Under the pieces are notes generated by a model. It searched no databases and was not told the origin of the DNA. It saw only the letters and a program-made list of their open reading frames with translations. 12,210 nucleotides of DNA. Source: Chloroflexi bacterium UBA4733. GTDB taxonomy: Bacteria; Chloroflexota; UBA4733. Both the position numbers and the translations under genes were made by a program. Each line of letters starts with the position of its first letter. Positions within the stretch are counted from its first letter, which is position 1. The DNA lies in contig DHIZ01000265.1 in assembly GCA_002404055.1 (NCBI GenBank), positions 12,513-24,722 on the forward strand, given 5' to 3'. Below are positions 1-6,236 of the stretch, piece after piece.

Positions 1-4
1 GAGC

Positions 5-23
5 CGGAGGGGGCCTTCCTCCG
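5..23. other. GC-rich hairpin downstream of the aminotransferase remnant
   Basis: CGGAGG (5-10) and CCTCCG (18-23) form a 6-bp perfect stem with a 7-nt loop, 20 bp past the aminotransferase stop on the minus strand. It could be a transcription end signal for the operon, but no T-run is visible on either side before the window edge, so an intrinsic terminator is not supported. Confidence 0.25.
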
Positions 24-42
24 CACCTGCCTGGCCCGGCCC

Positions 43-414
43 TCAACCGATGAACGCGCGCAGGCAGCCGACTAGCCGATCAAGCTCGTCTTCGGCGTTG
101 AAGAAGGCGCAGGAGACGCGGACCTTCTCCGAACCTTTGCCCAGGGTGCGGGGGAAGAGCCGATTCGCCTCGAACTGCTGCACGAGCGCCGTCTCATCGC
201 GCCCGGGGACCCGGAACGTCACCAGGCCGCTTGATCGCTTCCACTCCTGGGGCGTCCACAACTCGACGCCGCGCACCTCGGCCAGTCGGCGCTTGAGATA
301 GCCGGAAAGGTACTCAATCCGCTGAAAGACACGGTCCCAGCCCAGTTGATCGACCCAGTCAAGCGCCCAATTGATTCCGGCGTGGGCGGCGAAGCCGCGC
401 GTGGCAGCACTCAT
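43..414 (-). pseudogene. Class V aminotransferase, C-terminal remnant
   Basis: This encodes the C-terminal ~120 residues of a PLP-dependent class V aminotransferase (isopenicillin-N epimerase / cysteine desulfurase-like). Recognisable parts are the helix 'TRGFAAHAGINWALDW', then 'YLKRRLAEV..V.LWTP' and a C-terminal 'KVRVSCAFFNAEDELDRL', all typical of the small domain. Whole proteins are about 370-400 residues, so the PLP-lysine domain is gone. Homology begins at TRGFAAHAG, directly at the first ATG; the frame upstream stays open to 499 but reads low-complexity Asp/Arg-rich sequence unlike the family. I infer a deletion with its junction near 405-414. It lies 81 bp downstream of the DppC stop and was probably the last gene of that operon. 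It cannot be an active enzyme as it stands. Confidence 0.8.
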
Positions 415-495
415 TCCAGGGTCATTATCTCCATCCCTCTCCCGGCGCTCGACCGGCGTAACGTGTACGCTATCATCATTACCGTTACTGATGAG
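415..495. other. Spacer with candidate original start of the aminotransferase gene
   Basis: On the minus strand, GGGAGAGGG sits directly upstream of an ATG at 434-432 that reads M-E-I-M-T-L-E and then stops. This may be the original ribosome site and first codons of the aminotransferase gene, cut by the deletion. The spacer also holds a 22-bp imperfect palindrome (473-494; TCATCA/TGATGA arms) just after the DppC stop, perhaps a weak mRNA hairpin. Both readings are inference. Confidence 0.3.
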
Positions 496-1416
496 CTATC
501 GGCGTTCGTAGGGATCCAGGGCATCACGTAGCCCATCGCCAATGAAGCTGAAGCTGAGTAGCGTCAGCGCGATGCAGACGATAGGGAAAACGATAAGGTA
601 GCCGTTTGTGGCGGCGTACTGGGCGTTGTCGGACAGCATCTTGCCCCAACTCGGCAGGGGATCACTGACGCCGAGGCCCAAAAAGCTGAGCCCGGCTTCA
701 CCGATTATGGCGCCGGGGATGGCGAGCGTAAACTGAATAATGAGCGGCCCGGCGGCGTTGACGAGGACGTGCCGCAGCATGATCTGCCGCTCCGGTGTCC
801 CGACAGCGCGTGCCGCCGTCACGAACTCCCGCTCTCTGAGCGTGAGGAACTGGGCCCGGGTTAAACGGCATGTATCGACCCATCCTAACAAGCCCAAATA
901 GAGGACCACGTGGCCCAGTCTGGAACCAAAGATGCTGCTCAAAAAGATGGCGAAGAGGATGGCCGGGAAGGCCGCCATGAACTCGATGATCCGCAGCACG
1001 ACAAAATCGACCTTGCCGCCAAGCCAACCGGCAGCCGAGCCAAGGGGGATGCCGATGCAGATGGCGATCACCGGCACAGCAAAACCTACTGTCAGCGAGG
1101 TGCGCGCGCCGTACACCAGCCGGCTAAAGAAGTCACGACCGATGGCGTCGGTACCCAGCCAGTACTTGCCATTCGGAAAGAGCAACGTATCGGCCAGATT
1201 GATCTGGAAGTAGGGCGTGTGGGCAATGATCGGCGCGAAGAGGCCTGTGAGAATAAAGATGCTGGCGATGACCGCGCCGAAGGTGGCGGGACGGTTGCGC
1301 AAGAAACGTTCGAACGCCTGCCGGAAGGCGCTGTGTGGCCTGTCCGACGTGACCGCCGCGCCGGTCCCCCGAGCGAGAGGCGATCCAGGTGCGGCATGGC
1401 TGGGGACTACGCTCAC
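496..1416 (-). CDS. dppC: Dipeptide/oligopeptide ABC transporter permease, DppC/OppC type
   Basis: This is a 306-residue inner-membrane permease, the normal family length. It has the OppC-type N-terminal region with a membrane segment at about 45-65, the conserved 'LGTDAIGRD' at 87-95, further membrane segments at about 107-128, 142-163 and 168-182, and a well-formed EAA loop at 198-217 (EFVTAARAVGTPERQ) that docks on the ATPase. 'GEAGLSFLGLGV' (239-250) is also typical. It starts with GTG at 1416, overlapping the DppB stop in a GTGA tetranucleotide, which fixes the start and implies translational coupling. It is the only complete gene of an otherwise deleted operon: its DppB partner and both ATPases are broken nearby, so it probably cannot form a working transporter unless paralogues supply the rest. 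Peptide versus oligosaccharide substrate cannot be told from the sequence. Confidence 0.93.
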   Translation of the reverse strand: MSVVPSHAAPGSPLARGTGAAVTSDRPHSAFRQAFERFLRNRPATFGAVIASIFILTGLFAPIIAHTPYFQINLADTLLFPNGKYWLGTDAIGRDFFSRLVYGARTSLTVGFAVPVIAICIGIPLGSAAGWLGGKVDFVVLRIIEFMAAFPAILFAIFLSSIFGSRLGHVVLYLGLLGWVDTCRLTRAQFLTLREREFVTAARAVGTPERQIMLRHVLVNAAGPLIIQFTLAIPGAIIGEAGLSFLGLGVSDPLPSWGKMLSDNAQYAATNGYLIVFPIVCIALTLLSFSFIGDGLRDALDPYERR

Positions 1417-1532
1417 GCCCGTCCTCCGCCCAGCCGTATACGCGGATCGACCATCGTGTAGAGCAAGTCACTGATGAGGTAGGTGAAGCCCCACGAAAAG
1501 GCCACGAGAATCACACACGCCATAATCAGCGG
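1413..1532 (-). pseudogene. dppB: DppB/OppB permease, C-terminal remnant
   Basis: Reading the minus strand in the frame that stops at 1415-1413 gives about 38 residues: 'PLIMACVILVAFSW', then 'TYLISDLLYTMVDPRIRLGG'. The closing L-L-Y-x-x-x-D-P-R-I-R is the hallmark C-terminus of DppB-type permeases, where it follows the last membrane helix. The frame meets TGA at 1538-1536, right where homology stops. Full DppB proteins are ~310-340 residues, so about 90 percent of the gene is missing. Its stop codon still overlaps the GTG of dppC (GTGA), so the 3' end is original. The fragment is fused, out of frame, to the first codons of an OppF-like gene. Confidence 0.85.
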
Positions 1533-1582
1533 AGATCATCCACGGACAGGAGCTTCGATGCGGTAGGTGGTAACGCGCTCAC
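1529..1582 (-). pseudogene. OppF/DppF ATPase, N-terminal 18-residue remnant
   Basis: A GTG at 1582, overlapping the stop of the upstream ATPase gene in a GTGA tetranucleotide, reads VSALPPTASKLLSVDDLR and meets TGA at 1528-1526. 'LLSVDDLR' matches the first beta-strand of OppF/DppF ATPases (pattern L-L-x-V-x-D-L-x-x-x-F-P). Everything after Arg18, including Walker A, is missing, and the sequence passes directly into the DppB C-terminus. The gene order ATPase D, ATPase F, permease B, permease C is normal for such operons, which supports the identification. The deletion would have removed almost all of oppF and most of dppB, roughly 1.8 kb judged by usual gene lengths. Confidence 0.65.
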
Positions 1583-2305
1583 GACGGCGCCGCCACTTCG
1601 ATCCCGCGGGGATTCCAACAGGCGAAGGTACCCACGCTACCATCGACGGTAGCCCTCGTCAGTTGCGGCTGCTCGTCGACGCAGCGGGATCCGGCGAAGG
1701 CGCAACGAGGATGAAAGGGACAGCCGGAGGGGATAGCCGCCGGGTCGGGTGGTGAACCGGGAATGGTGTGAAAGACGCCCTTGCCCAGGCGGTCGAGGCG
1801 AGGCACACATTCCAGCAGACCATTGGTATAGCGATGGTGCGGGTGGGCGAACAGCTCTCTGACCGGTGCCGTCTCGACGATCCGCCCCGCGTACATGATC
1901 GCGACGCGATCACAACGCCCGGCGACGATACCGAGGTTATGCGTGATGAGCAGCAGTCCCATGTGTATTTCGCGCGTCAATTCGCCCAGGAGTTCCAGGA
2001 TTTGCGCCTGAATGGTCGCGTCCAATGCCGTCGTCGGCTCGTCGGCGATGAGCAGACCCGGCTGGCATGCAATGGCCATGGCAATCAACACCCGTTGGCG
2101 CATGCCACCGCTCATTTGGTATGGAGAGCGCGGTGACACTCTTGCCACACCCGCTTTCGCCGACCAGACCAAGTGTTTCGCCCGCCTCCAGGGTCAGCGA
2201 TAACCCATCCACGGCCCGCACAACGCCGCGCCGCGTAAAAAACTGCGTGTGAAGGTCGCGGACTTCGAGAAGGGAACCCGACCACTTCTCCGCTGTGATC
2301 GTCAC
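1579..2305 (-). pseudogene. dppD: DppD/OppD ABC transporter ATPase with internal frameshifting deletion
   Basis: The 5' part (GTG at 2305) encodes 61 residues with the N-terminal strand '[16 protein letters not shown]' and a perfect Walker A, GESGCGKS, at 49-56. After 'VTALS' the frame becomes nonsense. In the next frame the sequence resumes at '[12 protein letters not shown]', the ABC signature, followed by Walker B '[13 protein letters not shown]', the H-loop 'LLLITHNLG', and the C-terminal oligopeptide-type extension 'GCPFHPRC'. About 110 residues between Walker A and the signature, including the Q-loop, are missing; the junction lies at about 2121-2125. The loss is out of frame, so neither half is a working ATPase. 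No other disabling change is visible. The stop (1581-1579) overlaps the OppF start. An alternative is an assembly join error. Confidence 0.9.
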
Positions 2306-2322
2306 GCCGCGCCAGCCTGCTC

Positions 2323-2559
2323 CTACGACTTACGGGACGGCGGTACGGCGGTCGTGTTGTATTCCTGCCACGAGTTCAGTGCGAACGAAGCGAAACCGGG
2401 CCACTCCTCGCCCGTGTAGCCGAAATTGTCCGCAAGCAGGGGATCCCCCTTGACGAAGGGCTTGAAGAGTTGGCCGATCAAACTGTGGTAGACAAAGATG
2501 CCTGGTACATCCGATACCAGGAGCTTCTCGGCGGACTGCATAGTTGCGGTGCGCTTCGC
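2323..2559 (-). pseudogene. Family-5 ABC substrate-binding protein, C-terminal remnant
   Basis: About 79 residues remain: 'AKRTATMQSAEKLLVSDVP', then 'GIFVYHSLIGQLFKPFVKG' and 'GYTGEEWPGFASFALNSW'. This is the C-terminal end of SBP_bac_5 proteins, where a helix with A-E-x-x-L-x-x-D-x-P is followed by a strand ending Y-H. Complete proteins are 500-600 residues and carry a signal peptide or lipobox; all of that is lost. The frame meets TAG at 2562-2560 immediately before the homologous stretch, and the LacI stop codon is only 8 bp beyond. The deletion therefore ran up to the end of the repressor gene. The stop (TAG, 2325-2323) is 17 bp from the dppD start, a normal operon spacing. Confidence 0.82.
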
Positions 2560-2569
2560 CTAAGTATCT

Positions 2570-3625
2570 TCACCTGCCGTTGGTAGACGTTGCCAGCGGC
2601 CGCCCCATCGGACAAAGTGACGAGGCGCGCACGATCAGGGTCGGCGTCACGATGGACCCCCGTACCAGCGCGTCGGGCCGTTCGATCTGGAGCTGCAAGG
2701 CGTCGAGCAACAGACGGCAGACCTCCGAGAAGGGCTGATGGACGCTGGTCAAGGGCGGGGACAAGGCAGGAGCCAGCAGGGTGTCATCGAAGCCGGTGAG
2801 GGCGATGTCGGCGCCGACGACCAGCCCCCGGCGATGTACCTCGTGCAGAGCCTGGACAGCCATGAGATCACTCATCGCCACGAGCGCAGTCGGCGGTTCG
2901 GCCAGATCCAGCAACTGGCGCACGGCCTCCATGATTTCCAGTGGGTCACAGAGCCCCTCGCAGCACAAGGCCGGATCAAGTCTCAGGCCGGCTTCCAGCA
3001 GCCCTTGCTCGTACCCCGTCCGGCGGTCACGCACGAAATAGCGTCCGCCTGGACCACCGAGGTAGGCGATGCGCCGGTGCCCTTGCTCCACCAGATGCGT
3101 CACCACCTCCATCATCCCGGCCCGCCCATCGACGTCGACGAACGGTATGTCGCCGGCCAGGCTGACGCGGCCGAAGGCGACGTAGGGAACGCGCTGGGTG
3201 GCCAGCATTTCGATGCGCGGGTCATGCTCGTGCGTGTCGGCCACAATAACACCGTCGGTGCGCTTGCGCTGGACCAACCGCGCCAATGCCCCCGGACCAT
3301 CGCGGCGATGCGGCCCGACCAGTAACAGATCCAGGTCGCGTTCGGCACATTCGTGGGCCAGGAGGGCGACCAACTCCCGAAAGACGAGGTCTTCACTACC
3401 GCCGGCCTCCGGCCCGGCGGCATACGCGACGCTGCTCGTGCGCCGACCCTGCAACTGGCGCGCGATAGCATTCGGGTGATAGTCCAGCGCCAGTGCAAGC
3501 GAGGTGACTCGCTCTCGAGTCCCTGGGCTGACGTCTGGGTACCCGCCAAGGGCGCGCGAGGCCGTAGTGATGGAACAACCGGCGGCGCGCGCGATGTCGG
3601 CCAGGATGGTCGGACGCTTCTCCAA
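2570..3625 (-). CDS. LacI-family transcriptional repressor
   Basis: This 351-residue protein has a full LacI/GalR architecture: helix-turn-helix at about 5-28 (TILADIARAAGCSITTASRAL), hinge helix 'NAIARQLQGRRT' near 52-63, then a periplasmic-binding-like effector domain ending with the typical 'ALTGFDDTLLAPALSPPLTSVHQP' block and 'TPTLIVRASS'. Such proteins are cytoplasmic dimers that bind operators until a small molecule, usually a sugar, releases them. The only start compatible with a complete HTH is TTG at 3625, directly preceded by an in-frame TAG and without a clear Shine-Dalgarno, so the true 5' end is uncertain. It is transcribed toward the broken ABC operon and was probably its local regulator, suggesting a carbohydrate ligand (inference). 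The gene itself appears undamaged. Confidence 0.93.
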   Translation of the reverse strand: MEKRPTILADIARAAGCSITTASRALGGYPDVSPGTRERVTSLALALDYHPNAIARQLQGRRTSSVAYAAGPEAGGSEDLVFRELVALLAHECAERDLDLLLVGPHRRDGPGALARLVQRKRTDGVIVADTHEHDPRIEMLATQRVPYVAFGRVSLAGDIPFVDVDGRAGMMEVVTHLVEQGHRRIAYLGGPGGRYFVRDRRTGYEQGLLEAGLRLDPALCCEGLCDPLEIMEAVRQLLDLAEPPTALVAMSDLMAVQALHEVHRRGLVVGADIALTGFDDTLLAPALSPPLTSVHQPFSEVCRLLLDALQLQIERPDALVRGSIVTPTLIVRASSLCPMGRPLATSTNGR

Positions 3626-3738
3626 CTATGAGTGCGGGTGAGCAGCGCCGACGAGGTCGCGATCGGTGGCAAACCAGAGCGCTTCCGGCAGATGGAAGGT
3701 GGCATATGAGTAGTTGGCCATGGCAAACCAGTAATCAT

Positions 3739-3754
3739 ACAACGATTTGGTTGT
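3739..3754. promoter_or_regulatory. Operator-like inverted repeat ACAAC-N6-GTTGT with overlapping minus-strand -35 box
   Basis: ACAAC (3739-3743) and GTTGT (3750-3754) form a perfect 5-bp inverted repeat with 6-bp spacing. On the minus strand a perfect TTGACA (complement of 3752-3757) overlaps the right arm, and TATGAT follows 12 bp later, a spacing too short for a standard sigma70 promoter. The position, ~114 bp upstream of the LacI start, fits an autoregulatory operator, but the central CG usual in LacI operators is absent. Tentative. Confidence 0.35.
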
Positions 3755-3764
3755 CAAGGGCTAC

Positions 3765-3776
3765 GCCAAATTTGGC
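3765..3776. promoter_or_regulatory. Perfect 12-bp palindrome GCCAAATTTGGC
   Basis: A perfect palindrome lies 11 bp to the right of the ACAAC/GTTGT repeat, in the same divergent spacer. Perfect 12-mers of this kind are common binding sites for dimeric regulators. No regulator can be named; the adjacent LacI protein is the obvious candidate. Confidence 0.35.
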
Positions 3777-3939
3777 AAATTATGCGGTCGACGATGCTCC
3801 ACATGCCGATATTGTATGCTCTCACGGGCCATGGATTATGGATTCGGAAACGCCGGGCGCGGCTATGTGCTGGCGACTGTCTCCAGGAGCGCTGACATCT
3901 GTCTCAACGCGGCTGCATGTTTTGAGGAAAGGGAAACGG

Positions 3940-5142
3940 GTGGCAATCCTGTCGCAACCCACGTCACAGGAGGAAGCCGCAGTAGTGGCGCCGAGGCAGG
4001 CAGCGACGTGGCCGACTGACGTGCTCTTCGCGCTGTCGCTCGGCCTCACCTTGCGGCTGGGTTACTGGCTTTACGGCTGGTGGCGCCTTCAAACCATTGT
4101 CGAGCCGTACGCTCCGTTCTTTCACGGCGATTGGGAACAACTCGCTCCCGCACTCAGTTCACCTGCCTATCCCTGGCTTGGTCCCTGGCTGCACCTGGAC
4201 GCCCTTTGGTACGACCACGTCGCCACCGCCGGCTACCGTGCGGGCGACGGCTCCGTACACTTCCCACCGCTCTTTCCGTTGCTTGCCCACCTGACGATGC
4301 CACTCTTTGGCGGCAGCTTTGGCTTTGCCGGAATGGCGGTGAACTTCGTTGCGGCTGTCGTTGCCTTTTACCTGCTGCGTCGTATTGCCGCGCTGGATGG
4401 GCGGTCAGACGACGGCAGCCGGGCGGCGCTCTACATGTGCGCCTTCCCGGTCGGTTTCTTCATCTTCGCGCCCTTCACTGAGGCCACGTTTCTCGTCTTC
4501 ACCGTCGCCTCGATGTACTGCGCGCGGCGCGGCATGTGGTGGTGGGCAGGCGTCTGGGGCTTCGTGGCCACGACCTCGCGCTGGCAAGGAGCGCTGCTGG
4601 CGCCGGCACTGTTGGTGGAGTATGGGCTACAGGTGCGTGCCGGCAAACGGCGCCTGGGTGTGGACGTTCTGGCCACCCCTCTACCCGGCATCGCCTACAT
4701 CCTCTTCACGTTGTACAGCCGCTTCATTGTTGGCGAACCACGTTCGATGACGCAGGTGAACGACTACTGGGGCATCCGCTGGCTCGCGCCGTGGGACGTC
4801 TTGCAGTTGGGCTGGCAGCGCATCGTGGCCGGGGACGGACTGGAGTTATTGAACCTCGTCACCATCATTGGCCTGGCGGTTGGGTGTGTCGTGGCCCTGC
4901 GCTACCTGCGGCTCAGCTACGTGGTGTACATGCTGGAGCAGTTGGTGTTCATCGTGGCCCACATCTCGGCAGTGTCGCCGCTGGCCGCGTCGGCACGCTA
5001 CATCGTGACGATCTTCCCGCTCTTCCTGCTGCTGGGCCGAGCGGGCGCCAACCCGCGCCTGCACAACACGATCGTGATTGTGTTCTTCCTGCTTCAGGGT
5101 ATCTTCGTCTGGCAATTCGTCGTCGGCGAGTGGGTGGCGTGA
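3940..5142 (+). CDS. PIG-V-like GT-C mannosyltransferase, multi-pass membrane protein
   Basis: This is a 400-residue polytopic membrane protein resembling the PIG-V / GPI mannosyltransferase 2 family (Pfam Mannosyl_trans2), whose bacterial members are GT-C enzymes thought to use lipid-linked sugar donors on the outer face of the membrane. The clearest signature is residues 85-99, 'HLDALWYDHVATAGY', matching the family pattern W/L-D-x-x-W-Y-x-x-I-A-x-x-G-Y with the catalytic-loop Asp at 87, followed by 'HFPPLFPLL' (107-115). About nine hydrophobic helices follow. I chose GTG at 3940 because GAGGAAAGG precedes it by 8 bp and the first helix starts at residue ~27; an upstream ATG at 3628 would add 104 residues with no family character. 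The next two genes encode exported Thr/Pro-rich proteins, possible acceptors. The acceptor and sugar are unknown. Confidence 0.82.
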   Translation: MAILSQPTSQEEAAVVAPRQAATWPTDVLFALSLGLTLRLGYWLYGWWRLQTIVEPYAPFFHGDWEQLAPALSSPAYPWLGPWLHLDALWYDHVATAGYRAGDGSVHFPPLFPLLAHLTMPLFGGSFGFAGMAVNFVAAVVAFYLLRRIAALDGRSDDGSRAALYMCAFPVGFFIFAPFTEATFLVFTVASMYCARRGMWWWAGVWGFVATTSRWQGALLAPALLVEYGLQVRAGKRRLGVDVLATPLPGIAYILFTLYSRFIVGEPRSMTQVNDYWGIRWLAPWDVLQLGWQRIVAGDGLELLNLVTIIGLAVGCVVALRYLRLSYVVYMLEQLVFIVAHISAVSPLAASARYIVTIFPLFLLLGRAGANPRLHNTIVIVFFLLQGIFVWQFVVGEWVA

Positions 5143-5179
5143 GTATCGTCACGGCTGTGGCCCCATAAGTACCTGAATT

Positions 5180-5228
5180 TTGGACATTCGAGAGTCGGAA
5201 CGTATAACGATAGCAGGCAGTTCTATCG
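5180..5228 (+). promoter_or_regulatory. Sigma70-type promoter with overlapping CGATAG inverted repeat
   Basis: TTGGAC (5180-5185) and TATAAC (5203-5208) are separated by exactly 17 bp, giving a good sigma70-like promoter for the secreted-protein gene pair. Directly overlapping the -10 end is a perfect inverted repeat, CGATAG (5208-5213) / CTATCG (5223-5228), with a 9-bp loop; a third CGATAG lies at 5248-5253. The repeats straddle the predicted transcription start near 5215, the classic position for a repressor site, or could form a hairpin at the 5' end of the message. Confidence 0.55.
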
Positions 5229-5262
5229 CTGCGCCACAAGTCGAGAACGATAGACGGAGTAG

Positions 5263-6225
5263 GTGAACGGTACAGTGGAAAGCGCGAAGATGATGAGGTT
5301 GTCCTGGCGGTCCGGCTCGAGCAGGGCGATTGGCTTTACTGCGCTGCTGGTGTTGCTGTTGAGTCCGGTGGTCACCCCGGTTGCTTTGGCTGCCAACTGC
5401 TTTGGTTCTGATCCGGGCGCCGTTTCTTATCTGCAGGACGAGGTTGCCGGCGCCATAACGATTGATGGCAACCCTGCGGCGGTGGGCACGCGGATCACGG
5501 CGAGCTATAACGGCACGCCGATCGGTTGTGCCACCGTGGATCAAGCCGGCAATTATGCGATGCAGGTGAACGGCAGCGACACTGTCCATCCCAGTTACCC
5601 TACAGCCAGCCAACAGTACAGCATTGCGGTGAATGGTACCGCTGCCGGCGTGACGCCCAATCCAGAGACGTTTTCGGCGCCGCAGGCGCCTTCGCCTTAC
5701 GCCTTTGTCTTACTTGACTTGAGCGCGACGTCATCCGGGCAACCCGCAACCGGGGCAGGAACAGCGACCGTGCCGACCGCCACACCGGTTGCTGCGGCTG
5801 GTGGAGCCGGGGCGCCCGCCACGCCTGTACCAGGGGCAGCTCCGGCCTCGACTGGTGCGTCTTCGTCGCCGGAGATCGCGCCCGATGCGACGAGCCAGCC
5901 TACAGCACCGGCCGCCGCGGCGACCGGCAGTTGCCAGTTCCGGTTCGGCTTCAAGCTGCTTCACGATATGGCCTCGATCACTGTCGGCAACTGTCTCGAG
6001 GATGAAGGGCATAACCCGCAGAACGGTGATGGGCTGCAGCACACGACGAACGGGCTGCTCGTCTGGCGCAAAGCGGATAACTGGACTGCCTTTACCAACG
6101 GCTATTGGACGTGGATCAATGGCCCGAACGGGCTTGTGCAGCGCCTCAATACGCAACGGTTCCCCTGGGAAGCGAATCCAGACGGGTTGCCGCTGGTGGC
6201 GGGCAGCCAGGCGGCTCTCTCATAG
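5263..6225 (+). CDS. Secreted protein: small beta domain, Ala/Pro/Thr linker, conserved C-terminal domain
   Basis: This is a 320-residue exported protein of unknown function. Residues 1-43 form a signal peptide (positive start, hydrophobic 24-42, cleavage after A-L-A). Residues ~56-135 look like a carboxypeptidase-regulatory or similar Ig-like beta domain: 'AITIDGNPAAVGTRITASYN', then 'GCATVDQAGNYAMQV'. Residues ~155-222 are a low-complexity Ala/Pro/Thr/Gly linker. Residues 224-303 are a compact domain with two Cys (224, 244) and many aromatics: 'GNCLEDEGHNPQNGDGLQ', 'NGLLVWRKADNWTAF', 'WTWINGPNGLVQRLNTQRF'. I recall similar sequences at the C-termini of exported Chloroflexota proteins but no named function. 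Start GTG 5263 has GGAG at 5256-5259; ATG 5290 is an alternative that also leaves a full signal peptide. It is followed after 11 bp by a second secreted-protein gene. Confidence 0.8.
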   Translation: MNGTVESAKMMRLSWRSGSSRAIGFTALLVLLLSPVVTPVALAANCFGSDPGAVSYLQDEVAGAITIDGNPAAVGTRITASYNGTPIGCATVDQAGNYAMQVNGSDTVHPSYPTASQQYSIAVNGTAAGVTPNPETFSAPQAPSPYAFVLLDLSATSSGQPATGAGTATVPTATPVAAAGGAGAPATPVPGAAPASTGASSSPEIAPDATSQPTAPAAAATGSCQFRFGFKLLHDMASITVGNCLEDEGHNPQNGDGLQHTTNGLLVWRKADNWTAFTNGYWTWINGPNGLVQRLNTQRFPWEANPDGLPLVAGSQAALS

Positions 6226-6236
6226 ACCGGAGACAC

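Larger units (their letters stand above)
3626..3939. other. Divergent intergenic region, lacI / mannosyltransferase
   Basis: These 314 bp separate the repressor from the divergently transcribed mannosyltransferase. An ATG at 3628 gives an open frame running into the mannosyltransferase, but residues encoded before 3940 match no membrane-protein pattern, and the region is AT-richer around 3710-3860. I treat it as non-coding. It holds a 16-bp inverted repeat at 3739-3754, a perfect 12-bp palindrome at 3765-3776, a 7-bp tandem repeat ATGGATT (3831-3844), and a ribosome site at 3924-3931. Confidence 0.6.

Noticed and set aside
910..1461. 183-residue plus-strand frame opposite dppC
   Set aside because: It is highly charged with no recognisable domain, and lies opposite the well-conserved DppC sequence with its EAA loop.
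3628..3939. N-terminal extension of the mannosyltransferase from ATG 3628
   Set aside because: The 104 extra residues have no family similarity, start 3 bp from the LacI start, cover operator-like palindromes, and lack a ribosome site. GTG 3940 has one.
6105..6236. Earlier ATG (6105) for the second secreted protein
   Set aside because: It lies out of frame inside the preceding gene and would bury the signal peptide behind 44 residues; ATG 6237 has a GGAGA ribosome site.
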